DNA from: Inquilinus sp. Marseille-Q2685
Lineage (GTDB): Bacteria; Pseudomonadota; Alphaproteobacteria; DSM-16000; Inquilinaceae
Direction: 5' to 3'
Length of the DNA: 64,000 nucleotides
Assembly (NCBI RefSeq): GCF_916619195.1
Contig: NZ_CAKAKL010000002.1
Location: 310,001-374,000, forward strand
Part shown: one piece after another, positions 18,270-26,673 of the stretch
Layout of the letters: each line of letters starts with the position of its first letter
Numbering within the stretch: position 1 is the stretch's first letter
The notes under the pieces: generated by a model
Databases searched by the model: none
The model's input: only the letters and a program-made list of their open reading frames with translations
What the model was told of the DNA's origin: nothing
Made by a program: the position numbers and the translations under genes

Positions 18270-18401
18270 GCCTCTCCCGCCGGACGCGGGAGAGGTCGGG
18301 CTCGCGCAGCGAGACCGGGTGAGGGCTGGTCCCGGCCTCGACGAAGTCCCCTCACCCGGAGCCGCTTCGCGTCTCCGACCTCTCCCGCAAGCGGGAGAGG
18401 C
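18270..18401. repeat. Intergenic repeat, family B (GCCTCTCCCGC type), copy 1
   Basis: A unit of about 132 bases bounded by GCCTCTCCCGC and GCGGGAGAGGC. Internal blocks include GAGGTCGGGCTCGCGCAGCG, CCGGGTGAGGGCTG and CCCCTCACCCGGAGCCG, which pair with each other. An almost identical copy is at 24500-24632 in the same orientation, and one in reverse order at 23186-23314. It lies between the DinG-like gene's promoter side and the aldolase end. Confidence 0.85.
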
Positions 18402-18411
18402 ACGCGTCGGC

Positions 18412-19305
18412 TCAACCCTGGACGGACGCCTCGTAGATCTCGTCCACCGCCCGGCCCAGCGCGGCGTTGAACTCGGCGTCGGTCATGTCGCGCTTCAGCT
18501 CCTCGACCAGGGCGCGCGAGAAGCTGGCGATCATGCCGGGGTTGGCGGCCAGGCGGCGGCAGGCGTCGGCGCGGGTGTAGCCGCCGGACAGGGCGACCAC
18601 CCGGGCCACGCCCTTGTGCGCGATCAGCTCGGCATAGAAGCCCGGCTCCTCCGGGATGGTCAGCTTCAGCATCACCTGCTGCCCGGCCGGCAGCCGGTCC
18701 AGCCCCTTCAGGATCTCGGCCCGCAGGATCCGCTCGGCCCCGGCCTTGTCGGGGCTCTTGATCAGCACCTCCGGCTCCAGGATCGGCATCAGCCCGTGGG
18801 CGGAGATCTGCGCCCCGACCTCGAACTGCTGCGCCACCAGCGCGGCGATGCCGCTCTGCGACGCCAGGTTGGCGACCGACCGCATCTTGGTGCCGTAGAC
18901 GCCCAGCGCCTTGGCCCGCGGCAGCAGCTCGTCCAGCCCCGGGATCGGCTTCATCAGGCTGACGCCGTCGGCCTCGGGCTGCAGCCCCTTATCGACCTTC
19001 AGGAACGGCACGACGCGGCGTTCCTTCCACAGGAACTCCGGCACCGGCATGCCCTGGGCCTGCCCGTCCATGGTCTTCTCGAACAGGATGGCGCCGATCA
19101 CCTTGTCGCCGGTGAAGGACGGCGCGGTCATGATCCGCACCCGCATCTCGTGCATCAGGCGGAACATCTCGTCGTCGCCGCTATAGGCGCTGTCCGGGAT
19201 GCCGTACAGCCGCAGCGCGCCGGGGGTCGATCCGCCGCTCTGGTCCAGCGCGGCGATGAAGCCCGGCTTCTCCGACATCTGCGCCGCCATCGCGTCCTGG
19301 GTCAT
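18412..19305 (-). CDS. Class I fructose-bisphosphate aldolase
   Basis: 297 aa, the bacterial class I (Schiff-base) type. ALDQSGGSTPGALRLYGI near residue 19 is the family N-terminus, VPFLKVDKGL holds a phosphate/Schiff-base region Lys, YGTKMRSV, PILEPEVLI and VMLKLTIPEEPG carry the remaining active-site Lys and Glu, and ALSGGYTRADAC the phosphate loop. It interconverts fructose-1,6-bisphosphate with dihydroxyacetone phosphate and glyceraldehyde-3-phosphate without a metal. Single gene with its own upstream spacer of 239 bases to the divergent transporter gene. Confidence 0.93.
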   Translation of the reverse strand: MTQDAMAAQMSEKPGFIAALDQSGGSTPGALRLYGIPDSAYSGDDEMFRLMHEMRVRIMTAPSFTGDKVIGAILFEKTMDGQAQGMPVPEFLWKERRVVPFLKVDKGLQPEADGVSLMKPIPGLDELLPRAKALGVYGTKMRSVANLASQSGIAALVAQQFEVGAQISAHGLMPILEPEVLIKSPDKAGAERILRAEILKGLDRLPAGQQVMLKLTIPEEPGFYAELIAHKGVARVVALSGGYTRADACRRLAANPGMIASFSRALVEELKRDMTDAEFNAALGRAVDEIYEASVQG

Positions 19306-19488
19306 CGCTGATCCTCCTGGTTCCGGCCCGGGCGGGAGGGCAGCGCCTCGACCGCCGGCCTGTGGGGTGGAGCCTGTTGTGGCACGCCGGCCGCGGCCGG
19401 CGCAATCCTCGCCCGCCCGTCCGCACCGGCGCGGCCGCCGTCCGCCCGGAATTCACGGCAGCCCCTCGTTCTTCGCAAATGATTGTAC

Positions 19489-19516
19489 TTGTGACGAATT
19501 TTCGCTCGGCTAGACT
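19489..19516 (+). promoter_or_regulatory. Putative sigma-70 promoter of the ABC binding-protein gene
   Basis: TTGTGA (19489-19494), a 16-base spacer, then TAGACT (19511-19516), followed 28 bases later by the start codon. It stands in a locally AT-richer stretch of an otherwise GC-rich spacer. Consensus matching only. Confidence 0.4.
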
Positions 19517-19544
19517 GCGCCGACCGTCCCTCGAGGTGCCGACC

Positions 19545-21155
19545 ATGCCCGCCCGCCTGCCGCTGTCCCGTCGTGCCCTCCTGTCCGGCGTCGGCGCCAC
19601 GGCGGTTCTCGCGGCGGCGGGGGCCCGCCGGGCCCGGGCGCAGGACCCGGTGAAGGGCGGCACCCTGACCGTGGCGGCGGACACCGAGCCGCGCAACCTC
19701 AACCCGGCGCTGGTCGCCTCCAACGGCGTCTTCTACGTCGCCAGCAAGGTGGTCGAGCCGCTGGCCGAGATGGCCTATGACGGCAGGCTCACCCCTGTCC
19801 TGGCCACCGCCTGGCAGGGCGGCGCCGACGGCCGCTCGGTCACCTTCACCCTGCGCGACGGCGTCACCTGGCATGACGGCCGGCCCTTCACCTCGGCCGA
19901 CGTCGCCTTCTCGGCGACCGAGCTGTGGAGCAAGCGGCAGAATCTCGGCCGGGTGGTGTTCAAGGACCTCGAAGGGGTGGACACGCCGGACGACCGCACC
20001 GCCGTGTTCCGCTTCCGCACGCCGACGCCGCTGCAGCTGGTCGAGAACGCGCTGCCCGCCCTGACCGCCGTGGTGCCGAAGCACCTCTACGAGGGCGTGG
20101 ACATCGACCAGAACCCGCACAACGAACAGCTGGTCGGCACCGGCCCCTTCCGCTGGGGCGAGCACAAGCCGGGCGAATACTACCTGCTGGAGCGGAACCC
20201 GACCTATTGGGGCCAGGGCCTGCCCTATCTCGACCGCATCGTCTACCGGGTGCTGCCGGACCGCGGCGCCGTGGTCGCGGCGCATGAGGCGGGGGAGATC
20301 CAGCTCTCCGCCTTCTCCGCCGTGCCGCTGGAGGAGCTGGAGCGGCTGCGCGGCATCCCGGACCTGGCGGTGGTGCGCAAGGGCTACGAGGGCATCACCT
20401 ACCAGCTGACGGTCGAGATCAACCACCGGCGGAAGGAGTTCCAGGACGTCCGCGTCCGCCGCGCCATCGCCCATGCGATCGACCAGTCCTACGTCGTCGG
20501 CACCATCTTCCGCGGCTACGCCGACGCGGCCACCGGCCCGGTGCCGAAGACGGGCGTGCCCTTCTACACGCCGGACGTCCCGACATATCCCTTCGACCCG
20601 AAGCGGGCCGAAGCCCTGCTGGACGAGGCCGGCTATCCGCGCCAGGACGGGGGATCCCGCTTCGCCGTGCGCCTGCTGCCGGCGCCGTGGTTCGAGCAGA
20701 CGCGCCAGATGGGCGACTACCTCCGCCAGGCGCTGCAGGCGGTGGGCATCGACGCGACGCTGGTGACCAACGACGCGGCCGGCCACACCAAGGCGGTCTA
20801 CACCGACCACGCCTTCGACCTGGCGATCGGCTCGCCGGTCTACCGCAACGACCCGGCGATCTCGACCACCATCCTCTACCGCGGCGGCCTGCCGGGCGGC
20901 GTGCCGTTCTCGAACCAGTACGGCTACGACGACCCGGCGATGAATGACCTGATCGACCGCGCGGCGGCGGAGCTGGACCGGGGCAAGCGGATCGATCTGT
21001 ACAAGCAGTTCCAGGTGCGAGCTTCCGACCAGCTGCCGCTGATCGTGGCGGCGGAGTTCACCTTCATCACCGTCGCCAGCCGGCGGCTGCACAACATCGC
21101 GACCAATCCCAGATGGGCGACGTCGTCCTGGGCGGAGACTTGGATGGAGGGGTGA
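19545..21155 (+). CDS. ABC transporter substrate-binding protein, family 5 (peptide/oligosaccharide type)
   Basis: 536 aa. The N-terminus PLSRRALLSGVG with a following hydrophobic run and ARA-QD cleavage site looks like a Tat signal, so the product is periplasmic. GGTLTVAADTEPRNLNPAL, LRDGVTWHDGRPFTSADVAF and RRAIAHAIDQSYVV are hallmark segments of the DppA/OppA family. It should deliver a peptide or similar solute to the permease encoded at 23488-25513. Unusually, about 2.3 kb holding an antitoxin gene, an AT-rich gene, a hypothetical gene and two repeats separates it from those partners. Confidence 0.92.
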   Translation: MPARLPLSRRALLSGVGATAVLAAAGARRARAQDPVKGGTLTVAADTEPRNLNPALVASNGVFYVASKVVEPLAEMAYDGRLTPVLATAWQGGADGRSVTFTLRDGVTWHDGRPFTSADVAFSATELWSKRQNLGRVVFKDLEGVDTPDDRTAVFRFRTPTPLQLVENALPALTAVVPKHLYEGVDIDQNPHNEQLVGTGPFRWGEHKPGEYYLLERNPTYWGQGLPYLDRIVYRVLPDRGAVVAAHEAGEIQLSAFSAVPLEELERLRGIPDLAVVRKGYEGITYQLTVEINHRRKEFQDVRVRRAIAHAIDQSYVVGTIFRGYADAATGPVPKTGVPFYTPDVPTYPFDPKRAEALLDEAGYPRQDGGSRFAVRLLPAPWFEQTRQMGDYLRQALQAVGIDATLVTNDAAGHTKAVYTDHAFDLAIGSPVYRNDPAISTTILYRGGLPGGVPFSNQYGYDDPAMNDLIDRAAAELDRGKRIDLYKQFQVRASDQLPLIVAAEFTFITVASRRLHNIATNPRWATSSWAETWMEG

Positions 21156-21283
21156 GAGGACAACTCCCGCTGGTCTTCCCCCACCGTCATCGCGAGTTCC
21201 GCAGGGGCGTGGCGATCCAGTGGCACTGCCGCCGAGGCTGACCACCGCCCGGTGTAGTACTCTGCGTCAGACGGAGGCGCCGC

Positions 21284-21568
21284 ATGACGATCACCACCCT
21301 CTCCAGCGGTGAATTCAGCCGCAACCCCAGCCGGGCCAGGAAGCTCGCCGGCAACGGCCCGGTATTCATCACCGACGGCGGCCGGCTCGCCAATGTACTG
21401 CTGACGGTCGAGGACTATCGCAAGCTGACTGGCGGCGGCCGCAGCATCGTCGACATGCTGGCGATGCCGGGCCAGGAGGACATTGAGTTCGAGCCCGAGC
21501 GCTTGGTTGATCTGCCTCGGCCGGCTGATCTGGGCAGCGCGGTCTCTAGGCCGCTTCCGCTAAGCTGA
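21284..21568 (+). CDS. Phd/YefM-family antitoxin, second orphan copy
   Basis: 94 aa. LSSGEFSRNPSRARKLAGNG and VFITDGGRLANVLLTVEDY match the prevent-host-death fold, with a C-terminal tail (residues 60-94) of the toxin-binding type. GGAGG lies 7 bases before ATG 21284. The usual VapC toxin gene does not follow; instead an AT-rich membrane-protein gene begins 25 bases later. A half copy of repeat family A sits just upstream (21185-21221). The tail ends in SRPLPLS rather than the usual ADLS-like end, suggesting the 3' end was altered when the toxin was lost. Confidence 0.82.
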   Translation: MTITTLSSGEFSRNPSRARKLAGNGPVFITDGGRLANVLLTVEDYRKLTGGGRSIVDMLAMPGQEDIEFEPERLVDLPRPADLGSAVSRPLPLS

Positions 21569-21592
21569 TCGATTCGACCGAGAGGACCATGC

Positions 21593-22027
21593 ATGATGAA
21601 AGAACGAGCAGATGGCGGTCCGGTAAAATATCCGAAATGGGCTAGATATAAGTCGTTGCAGATATGGCATGATTTTCTTGTTGATTTTAACATAATTAAA
21701 TATACCCAAATCGGGCTGATCGCGTCCAGCACGGTATTTATTTCGTTTATCTCTTTAATTCAGCCTGCATTTGAAAGTGAATCTGTAAAAAGAGTAGCGC
21801 ATCTAGTTCTTCAAATGTCTATATCTCTTGCGGGTGCGACTATCATATCGGCGTTGGCCGTTTATTCCTATAAGAATTATTTTACAGATCACCAAGGGGG
21901 TGCTAGGGATGCGGATTATTCTGAAATATTGACGTTAGTTTTTATGGGGTTGGCTGCACTATTTTCGTTGATCTCATTTATAATTTCATTATTGTCGATT
22001 GAAGCAATGCTCGCAAGGAGTGGTTAG
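21593..22027 (+). CDS. AT-rich small membrane protein of unknown function
   Basis: 144 aa. Three hydrophobic segments at about 39-58 (IGLIASSTVFISFISLI), 70-92 and 113-135, with a basic, Trp/Tyr-rich N-terminus (KYPKWARYKSLQIWHDF). Codons are strongly A/T-ending, unlike everything else in the window, which marks recent transfer. AGAGGACC lies about 10 bases before the start. It directly follows the orphan antitoxin gene. The arrangement of TM helices and a short cytoplasmic head is seen in small effector-type membrane proteins of mobile islands, but I recognise no family and assign no function. Confidence 0.65.
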   Translation: MMKERADGGPVKYPKWARYKSLQIWHDFLVDFNIIKYTQIGLIASSTVFISFISLIQPAFESESVKRVAHLVLQMSISLAGATIISALAVYSYKNYFTDHQGGARDADYSEILTLVFMGLAALFSLISFIISLLSIEAMLARSG

Positions 22028-22407
22028 GATTTTGCATATCATTCCTATATGCGTTGTCCTGATGAGAATTCGATGACGTGCTCAAATTGAACAGGATCTG
22101 CGGTCGCCGATTCTGAGTTGTCAGTCTGATTTTTCGAGTGCCATCGCGTACCGACCGAGCGGCATCGGAATGTGTGCGGGACGCTTCGGCGTACAGGCGA
22201 ATTCGGTGACAGTGCACAAATTTGGCGAGGGTGATTTGATTCGTTAGCTCGCCCCCTGATTTCGCCTGCATCATCCTCGTGTCCGATGCGGGCGCTCCGT
22301 CGCATAGGATGAACGCAACGCGTCTATTGCCTTAATTCGCGACTCGTGTTCATGATATGTTCCATGAATGAGGCGCATTCCGAACCGGACCGGCCGACGA
22401 TCCTGAC
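22028..22407. other. 380-base spacer of lower GC, no gene recognised
   Basis: The stretch is intermediate in base composition and continues the foreign-looking segment. Two open frames of under 100 codons exist on the minus strand but have no convincing start site or family resemblance. No terminator or repeat was seen. Confidence 0.5.
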
Positions 22408-23034
22408 ATGAACTGGACGGGCTGGGCGCTGCGCCTGCTGCGCGACGCGGCCGAGATCGACATGCGCTGCAAGCGGATGACCGAGCGGCAGCAGGAGCGG
22501 GCGCATCCGGACCCGGAGGCGCCGCCGGATTTCGGGCCGATCCAGGCGCGGCTGACGCGCTCGCTGCGGCTGACGATCGCCCTGACCGAGCGGATCCGCA
22601 CCGGCTTCATGGAGCGGCGGCAGGAGCGGACGGCGTCGGGGGAGGAGCAGCGCCGGCGGGAGCGGCGGGAGCGCGCGGCCGGGATGGTGGCCGCGGCGGC
22701 GGCGCGGCCGGAGGCGGGCCTGGACGCCGAGCGCATGCGGTCGCTGGCGTGGGAGAGCCTGGTCGAGGACGAGATCCTGGACGCGCAGCTGGACACGCTG
22801 TCGGCGGCGGAGTTCGTGCAGGCGGTGTGCCGCAGGATCGGCCACCCGCCGGACCCGATCCGGCTGCCGCGCAGCTGGGACGAGATCCTCGAGCCGCCGG
22901 CCGCCGCACCGCCGGCCTCGGCGGAGCCCGCCGAGGCCAGCGATCGCGAGCCCGCGGAGGACTGGCCTGAGGCATCGGACGCGTCCGACACCGGCCGTCC
23001 CGAGCCGGAGCCCTCCAAGCCGGACAGCAGCTGA
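22408..23034 (+). CDS. Hypothetical protein, Arg/Glu-rich with acidic Pro-rich tail
   Basis: 208 aa. Residues 1-100 are charged and helical with Arg/Gln-rich stretches (RQQERAHPDPEAPPDFGPIQ, RRQERTASGEEQRRRERRER), likely coiled coil. The middle (110-160) is helical with LPRSWDEILEPP, and the last 45 residues are an acidic Pro/Ser/Glu tail. Codon use is native (GC-rich). The style recalls small proteins found beside transposase-poor genomic islands in Rhodospirillales, but I do not recognise the family. It sits between the AT-rich segment and two intergenic repeats. Confidence 0.6.
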   Translation: MNWTGWALRLLRDAAEIDMRCKRMTERQQERAHPDPEAPPDFGPIQARLTRSLRLTIALTERIRTGFMERRQERTASGEEQRRRERRERAAGMVAAAAARPEAGLDAERMRSLAWESLVEDEILDAQLDTLSAAEFVQAVCRRIGHPPDPIRLPRSWDEILEPPAAAPPASAEPAEASDREPAEDWPEASDASDTGRPEPEPSKPDSS

Positions 23035-23059
23035 GCGCCCAGGTCGCGCATCCCTGCAC

Positions 23060-23145
23060 CGTCATGGCGAGGAGGCGAAGCCGACGAAGCCATCCAGGGG
23101 CCACGCCAAACGGCCCTGGATCGCTTCGCTGCGCTCGCGATGACG
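23060..23145. repeat. Intergenic palindromic repeat, family A, second full copy
   Basis: CGTCATGGCGAGGAGGCGAA at the left and CGCTCGCGATGACG at the right are inverted, with inner CCATCCAGGGGCC and GGCCCTGGATCG arms. Same family and size as 11403-11489. Confidence 0.75.
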
Positions 23146-23185
23146 GTGTGGGGGCTGAGAAACAGTGACCAGAACCGACAATTTT

Positions 23186-23314
23186 GCCTCTCCCGTTTAC
23201 GGGAGAGGTCGGAGGCGCTTGCGCCTCCGGGTGAGGGGGTTTTGTCGAGGCCTAGGCCCGCCCTCACCCGGTCTCGCTGTGCGAGCCCGACCTCTCCCGC
23301 CACGCGGGAGAGGC
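23186..23314. repeat. Intergenic repeat, family B, copy 2 (reverse order)
   Basis: Bounded by GCCTCTCCCG and GCGGGAGAGGC, with blocks in the reverse orientation relative to 18270-18401: CGGGTGAGGGG first, then GCCCTCACCCGGTCTCGCTG. It lies 41 bases after a family A copy in the spacer before the permease gene. Confidence 0.8.
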
Positions 23315-23487
23315 AATCTGTTCGCAGGCCTGCCGCCCGATACCGACCATCGATATGCAGATGCCGAACCGCGGGGAGAGGGAGGATGAAGGCAGGCCCT
23401 GGTGCCGCAGCCGCACCTCCACAACCCCGTGGCATCGCGGACTCGGCGCGCTAAGCTGCCGCTCCCCGCGGATCCCGGAGCCGCCCG

Positions 23488-24468
23488 ATGAAGTCGCTCC
23501 TCGTCCGGCGCCTGGTCCAGGCGGTGCCGGTGCTGCTGATCGTCGCCTGCCTGGCCTTCCTGCTGCTGCGGCTGGCGCCGGGCGACGCCGTCGACGCGCT
23601 GGTGGTCGAGATGGGCGGCGGCGACCCCGGGCTGATCGCCCGGCTGCGCGCCGATTACGGGCTCGACCGGCCCTGGCCGGTGCAGCTCGGCCTCTATCTC
23701 GCCCATGTCGTGCGGCTCGACCTCGGCTGGTCGGTCGGATTCTCCCGCCCGGTGCTGGGCCTGGTGCTGGAGCGGGCGGGCAACACCGCGCTCCTGATGG
23801 CCGCGGCGCTGTCCCTGGCCCTCTCCGCCGGCACCCTGCTCGGCGTCGCCGCCGCCCAGAGCCACCTGCGCGGGCGCGGCCGGCTCGACACGCTGATCAC
23901 CGGCTTCGGCCTGCTGCTCTACGCCATGCCCGGCTTCTGGATCGGGCTGATGCTGATCGTCGCCTTCGCGGTCAAGCTGCGCTGGCTGCCGCTGGGCGGC
24001 ATCGCCACCGTGCCCAGCTTCGACACCGGCTGGGCCTATGCGGCCGACATCGCCCGCCACCTGGTGCTGCCCACCGTGGCGCTGTCGCTGATGTATGTCG
24101 CCGTCTATCTGCGGCTGATGCGCGCCGGCATGCTGGAGGTGGCGGGCAGCGACTTCGTCCGCACCGCCCGGGCCAAGGGCCTGCCGCCCGGCCGCATCAC
24201 CTGGCGCCATGTGGCGCGCAACGCGCTCCTGCCCATGGTCACGGTGTTCGGCGTGCATTTCGGCATGCTGCTCGGCGGCAGCGTGGTGATCGAAAGCGTC
24301 TTCGCCATCCCCGGCCTCGGCCGCCTGGCCTATGAGGCGGTGACGAAGCGCGACCTCAACCTGCTGCTCGGCATCATCCTGGCCAGCGCGGTGATGGTGA
24401 TCCTGGTCACCCTCGCCGTCGACCTGCTCTACGCCAGGCTGGATCCCCGGCTGAGGCGGGCGCGATGA
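23488..24468 (+). CDS. ABC transporter permease, DppB type
   Basis: 326 aa inner-membrane protein. Six hydrophobic segments are visible, starting with RRLVQAVPVLLIVACLAFLL and the family signature FLLLRLAPGDAVDAL. The cytoplasmic EAA loop (RLMRAGMLEVAGSDFVRTAR, then AKGLPPGRITWRHVARNAL) contacts the ATPase. It should pair with the permease at 24683-25513 to form the channel for the solute bound by the 19545-21155 protein. A family B repeat fills the spacer to the next permease gene. Confidence 0.93.
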   Translation: MKSLLVRRLVQAVPVLLIVACLAFLLLRLAPGDAVDALVVEMGGGDPGLIARLRADYGLDRPWPVQLGLYLAHVVRLDLGWSVGFSRPVLGLVLERAGNTALLMAAALSLALSAGTLLGVAAAQSHLRGRGRLDTLITGFGLLLYAMPGFWIGLMLIVAFAVKLRWLPLGGIATVPSFDTGWAYAADIARHLVLPTVALSLMYVAVYLRLMRAGMLEVAGSDFVRTARAKGLPPGRITWRHVARNALLPMVTVFGVHFGMLLGGSVVIESVFAIPGLGRLAYEAVTKRDLNLLLGIILASAVMVILVTLAVDLLYARLDPRLRRAR

Positions 24469-24499
24469 CGGTCCACTGTCTGTCCGGAGCGATCCGATT

Positions 24500-24632
24500 G
24501 CCTCTCCCGCCGGACGCGGGAGAGGTCGGGCTCGCGTCAGCGAGACCGGGTGAGGGCTGGTCCCGGCCTCAACGAACTCCCCTCACCCGGAGCCGCTTCG
24601 CGTCTCCGACCTCTCCCGCGAGCGGGAGAGGC
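24500..24632. repeat. Intergenic repeat, family B, copy 3, inside the transporter operon
   Basis: Nearly base-for-base the same as 18270-18401: GCCTCTCCCGC, CGGACGCGGGAGAGGTCGGG, then a closing CTCCGACCTCTCCCGC and GCGGGAGAGGC. It occupies most of the 214-base spacer between the two permease genes, so it is transcribed with them and can form a long RNA hairpin that may lower downstream expression. Confidence 0.85.
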
Positions 24633-24682
24633 AATCGGAGCCAGCCCGAGAGGTCTTGCTCCTGCCCCCGGGGACGCCCCTG

Positions 24683-25513
24683 ATGCGCGTCCTCCGCCGC
24701 TTCCTGGCCGACCGCAACGGCCGCATCGGCCTCGCCGGCCTGGTGCTGGTGCTGGGCATGGCGCTGACCGCCGGCTGGATCTTCCCGGGCGACCCGCTGG
24801 CGGTCGCGGGCCCGTCGCAACTGCCGCCCCTCCAGGACCCGGCGCACTGGCTGGGCACCGATCGCCTCGGCCGGGACGTGCTGGCCCAGCTGTTCCCCGG
24901 CGCCCGCGTCTCGCTGCTGGTCGGTGCCGCGGCGGCGGTGCTGGCGGTCGGCATCGGCCTCCTGGTTGGCACCACCGCCGGCTTCCTCGGCGGCTGGGCG
25001 GACGAGGCGCTGATGCGGGTGACCGAGGCGGTGCAGACCGTGCCCGGCTTCGTCCTGGCCCTGGCGCTGATCCTGGTGCTGGGCCCGTCGCTCGGCCATG
25101 TCGTCCTCGCCATCGGCCTCGGCGCCTGGACCAGCCCGGCCCGGGTGGTGCGGGCCGAGATCATGGCCCTGGCCCGGCGCGACTTCGTCGACGCCTATCG
25201 CTGCATGGGCATGGGCTGGGCGCGGATCGCCTTCGCCAAGCTGCTGCCCAACGCCCTGGCGCCGGTGCTGGTGCTGGCGACGGTGATCACCGCCGGCGCG
25301 ATCCTGATCGAATCGGCGCTGTCCTTCCTCGGCCTCGGCGACCCGAACCGGGTCAGCTGGGGCAGCATGATCGCCGACGGCCGCGCCGTGCTGCGCAGCG
25401 CCTGGTGGCTCTCCGCCATCCCCGGCCTCGCCATCGTCGTCGCCGTGCTGTCGGTCAGCCTGCTCGGCGAGGCGCTCACGGCCGCGCTCGACCCGCGGCG
25501 GAGGCGGCGGTGA
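24683..25513 (+). CDS. ABC transporter permease, DppC type
   Basis: 276 aa from ATG 24683 (a TTG at 24656 would add nine residues with no conservation). The N-terminus RFLADRNGRIGLAGLVLVLG and HWLGTDRLGRDVLAQLFPGA are family hallmarks; five or six membrane segments follow, with the EAA loop RAEIMALARRDFVDAYRCMG and the closing ESALSFLGLGDPN. Pairs with the DppB-type permease. Its stop overlaps a GTG start of the first ATPase gene (GTGA). Confidence 0.93.
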   Translation: MRVLRRFLADRNGRIGLAGLVLVLGMALTAGWIFPGDPLAVAGPSQLPPLQDPAHWLGTDRLGRDVLAQLFPGARVSLLVGAAAAVLAVGIGLLVGTTAGFLGGWADEALMRVTEAVQTVPGFVLALALILVLGPSLGHVVLAIGLGAWTSPARVVRAEIMALARRDFVDAYRCMGMGWARIAFAKLLPNALAPVLVLATVITAGAILIESALSFLGLGDPNRVSWGSMIADGRAVLRSAWWLSAIPGLAIVVAVLSVSLLGEALTAALDPRRRRR

Positions 25514-26673
25514 CCGCGGTGACCGGCCTCCTCTCCATCCGCAACCTGACCGTCGATTATCTCGGCGAAGGCGGGGCGGTGCGCGCGGTGGACGGCGTCG
25601 ATCTCGACCTCGCGGCGGGGGAGACGCTGGCCCTGGTCGGCGAATCCGGCTCCGGCAAGTCGACCGTGGCCATGGCGCCGCTCGGCCTCCTGCCGCCCGG
25701 CGCCCGGATCGCCGGCTCGATCCGCCTCGCGGGGGCGGAGCTGCTGGGCCTGCCCGAGCCGGCGCTGCGCCCGGTGCGCGGCGGCCGCATCGGCATGGTG
25801 TTCCAGGAGCCCGCCACCAGTCTGAACCCGGTGCTGACGGTGGGCGAGCAGATCCGCGAGGCGCTGGCCGCGCACGCGGTCTGCCGCGGCCGGGCGGCAC
25901 GGGCGCGGGCGGTGGAACTGCTGGCCGAGGTCGGCATCGCCGACCCCGCCGCCCGGGCCGGCCAGTACCCGCACGAGCTGTCGGGCGGCATGCGCCAGCG
26001 GGCGATGATCGCCATGGCGCTGGCCGCCAGTCCCGGGCTGCTGATCGCGGACGAGCCGACCACGGCGCTCGACGTCACCGTCCAGGCCCAGATCCTCGAC
26101 CTGTTCCGGCGCCTGCGCGACCGCCGCGGCATGGCGCTGCTGCTGGTCACCCATGATCTCGGCGTGGTCGCCGAGCTGGCCGACCGCGTCGCGGTGATGA
26201 AGGAGGGGCGGGTGGTCGAGACCGGTCCCGTCCGCCGGGTGCTGGACGCGCCGGAGCACGGCTACACCCGGGAGCTGCTGGCTGCGACGCTCTCGGTCGA
26301 CGATGCGCCGCGGTGGGTGGGGGAGGGGCGGCCACATCAACCCAAGCCGCCCGAGTCCCCCCTCCCTCTGCGGGAGGGAGGTAGGGGAGGGGGTCCCTCC
26401 GTCGGAGCCGGACCGGGGCGGAGCATGACCGCGGCTTCGACAAATCCGCTCAGCCTGCCGGCCTCGCCCCGACAGCCCTGCCCATTCATCCTCCCTCCCT
26501 CGCGGGAGGGTAGGGGAGGGGTGTCGATGACAGGCGCCGGCGCGGCATTGCCTGGGACCTCCGCCGGATCGGGATTGTCGTTCGGCATCAGCCCCAGCGG
26601 CACCAAACCCTCCCTTCCCCTCCCGCAAGGGGAGGGGGAGAGTGGAAGGCAGGGTCGGAGAAGCGGCCGATGA
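25510..26673 (+). CDS. ABC transporter ATP-binding protein (DppD type) with a repeat-derived C-terminal extension
   Basis: 387 aa from GTG 25510, overlapping the permease stop. Walker A GESGSGKST, Q-loop VFQEPATSLNP, signature HELSGGMRQRAMIA and Walker B LLIADEPTTALD are intact. The ATPase core ends near residue 270 (TLSVDDAPRW). From there to the stop at 26673 about 115 residues are low-complexity (PPESPLPLREGGRGGG and similar) and are translated from intergenic repeat DNA. The usual oligopeptide-type C-terminal domain with its Cys-rich motif is missing. The stop overlaps the next ATPase ATG. The first 270 residues should be functional; the tail may be tolerated or cause truncation. Confidence 0.85.
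   Translation: MTAVTGLLSIRNLTVDYLGEGGAVRAVDGVDLDLAAGETLALVGESGSGKSTVAMAPLGLLPPGARIAGSIRLAGAELLGLPEPALRPVRGGRIGMVFQEPATSLNPVLTVGEQIREALAAHAVCRGRAARARAVELLAEVGIADPAARAGQYPHELSGGMRQRAMIAMALAASPGLLIADEPTTALDVTVQAQILDLFRRLRDRRGMALLLVTHDLGVVAELADRVAVMKEGRVVETGPVRRVLDAPEHGYTRELLAATLSVDDAPRWVGEGRPHQPKPPESPLPLREGGRGGGPSVGAGPGRSMTAASTNPLSLPASPRQPCPFILPPSREGRGGVSMTGAGAALPGTSAGSGLSFGISPSGTKPSLPLPQGEGESGRQGRRSGR
26355..26645. repeat. Cluster of GCGGGAGG-type repeats within the ATPase gene 3' end
   Basis: Three arms of the 6261-6410 family: CCCCCCTCCCTCTGCGGGAG (26357-26376), CTCCCTCCCTCGCGGGAGGG (about 26491-26510) and CCTCCCTTCCCCTCCCGCAA (about 26608-26627). The family normally sits in spacers; here all arms stay in frame with the upstream ATPase gene. 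Confidence 0.7.

Noticed and set aside
15405-18470. An open frame of about 1,000 codons on the plus strand
   Set aside because: Shadow of the DinG-like helicase gene; low-complexity translation and no ribosome site.
22045-22305. 86-codon minus-strand frame in the AT-richer spacer
   Set aside because: No ribosome site, no hydrophobic or domain pattern, and it overlaps another equally weak frame.
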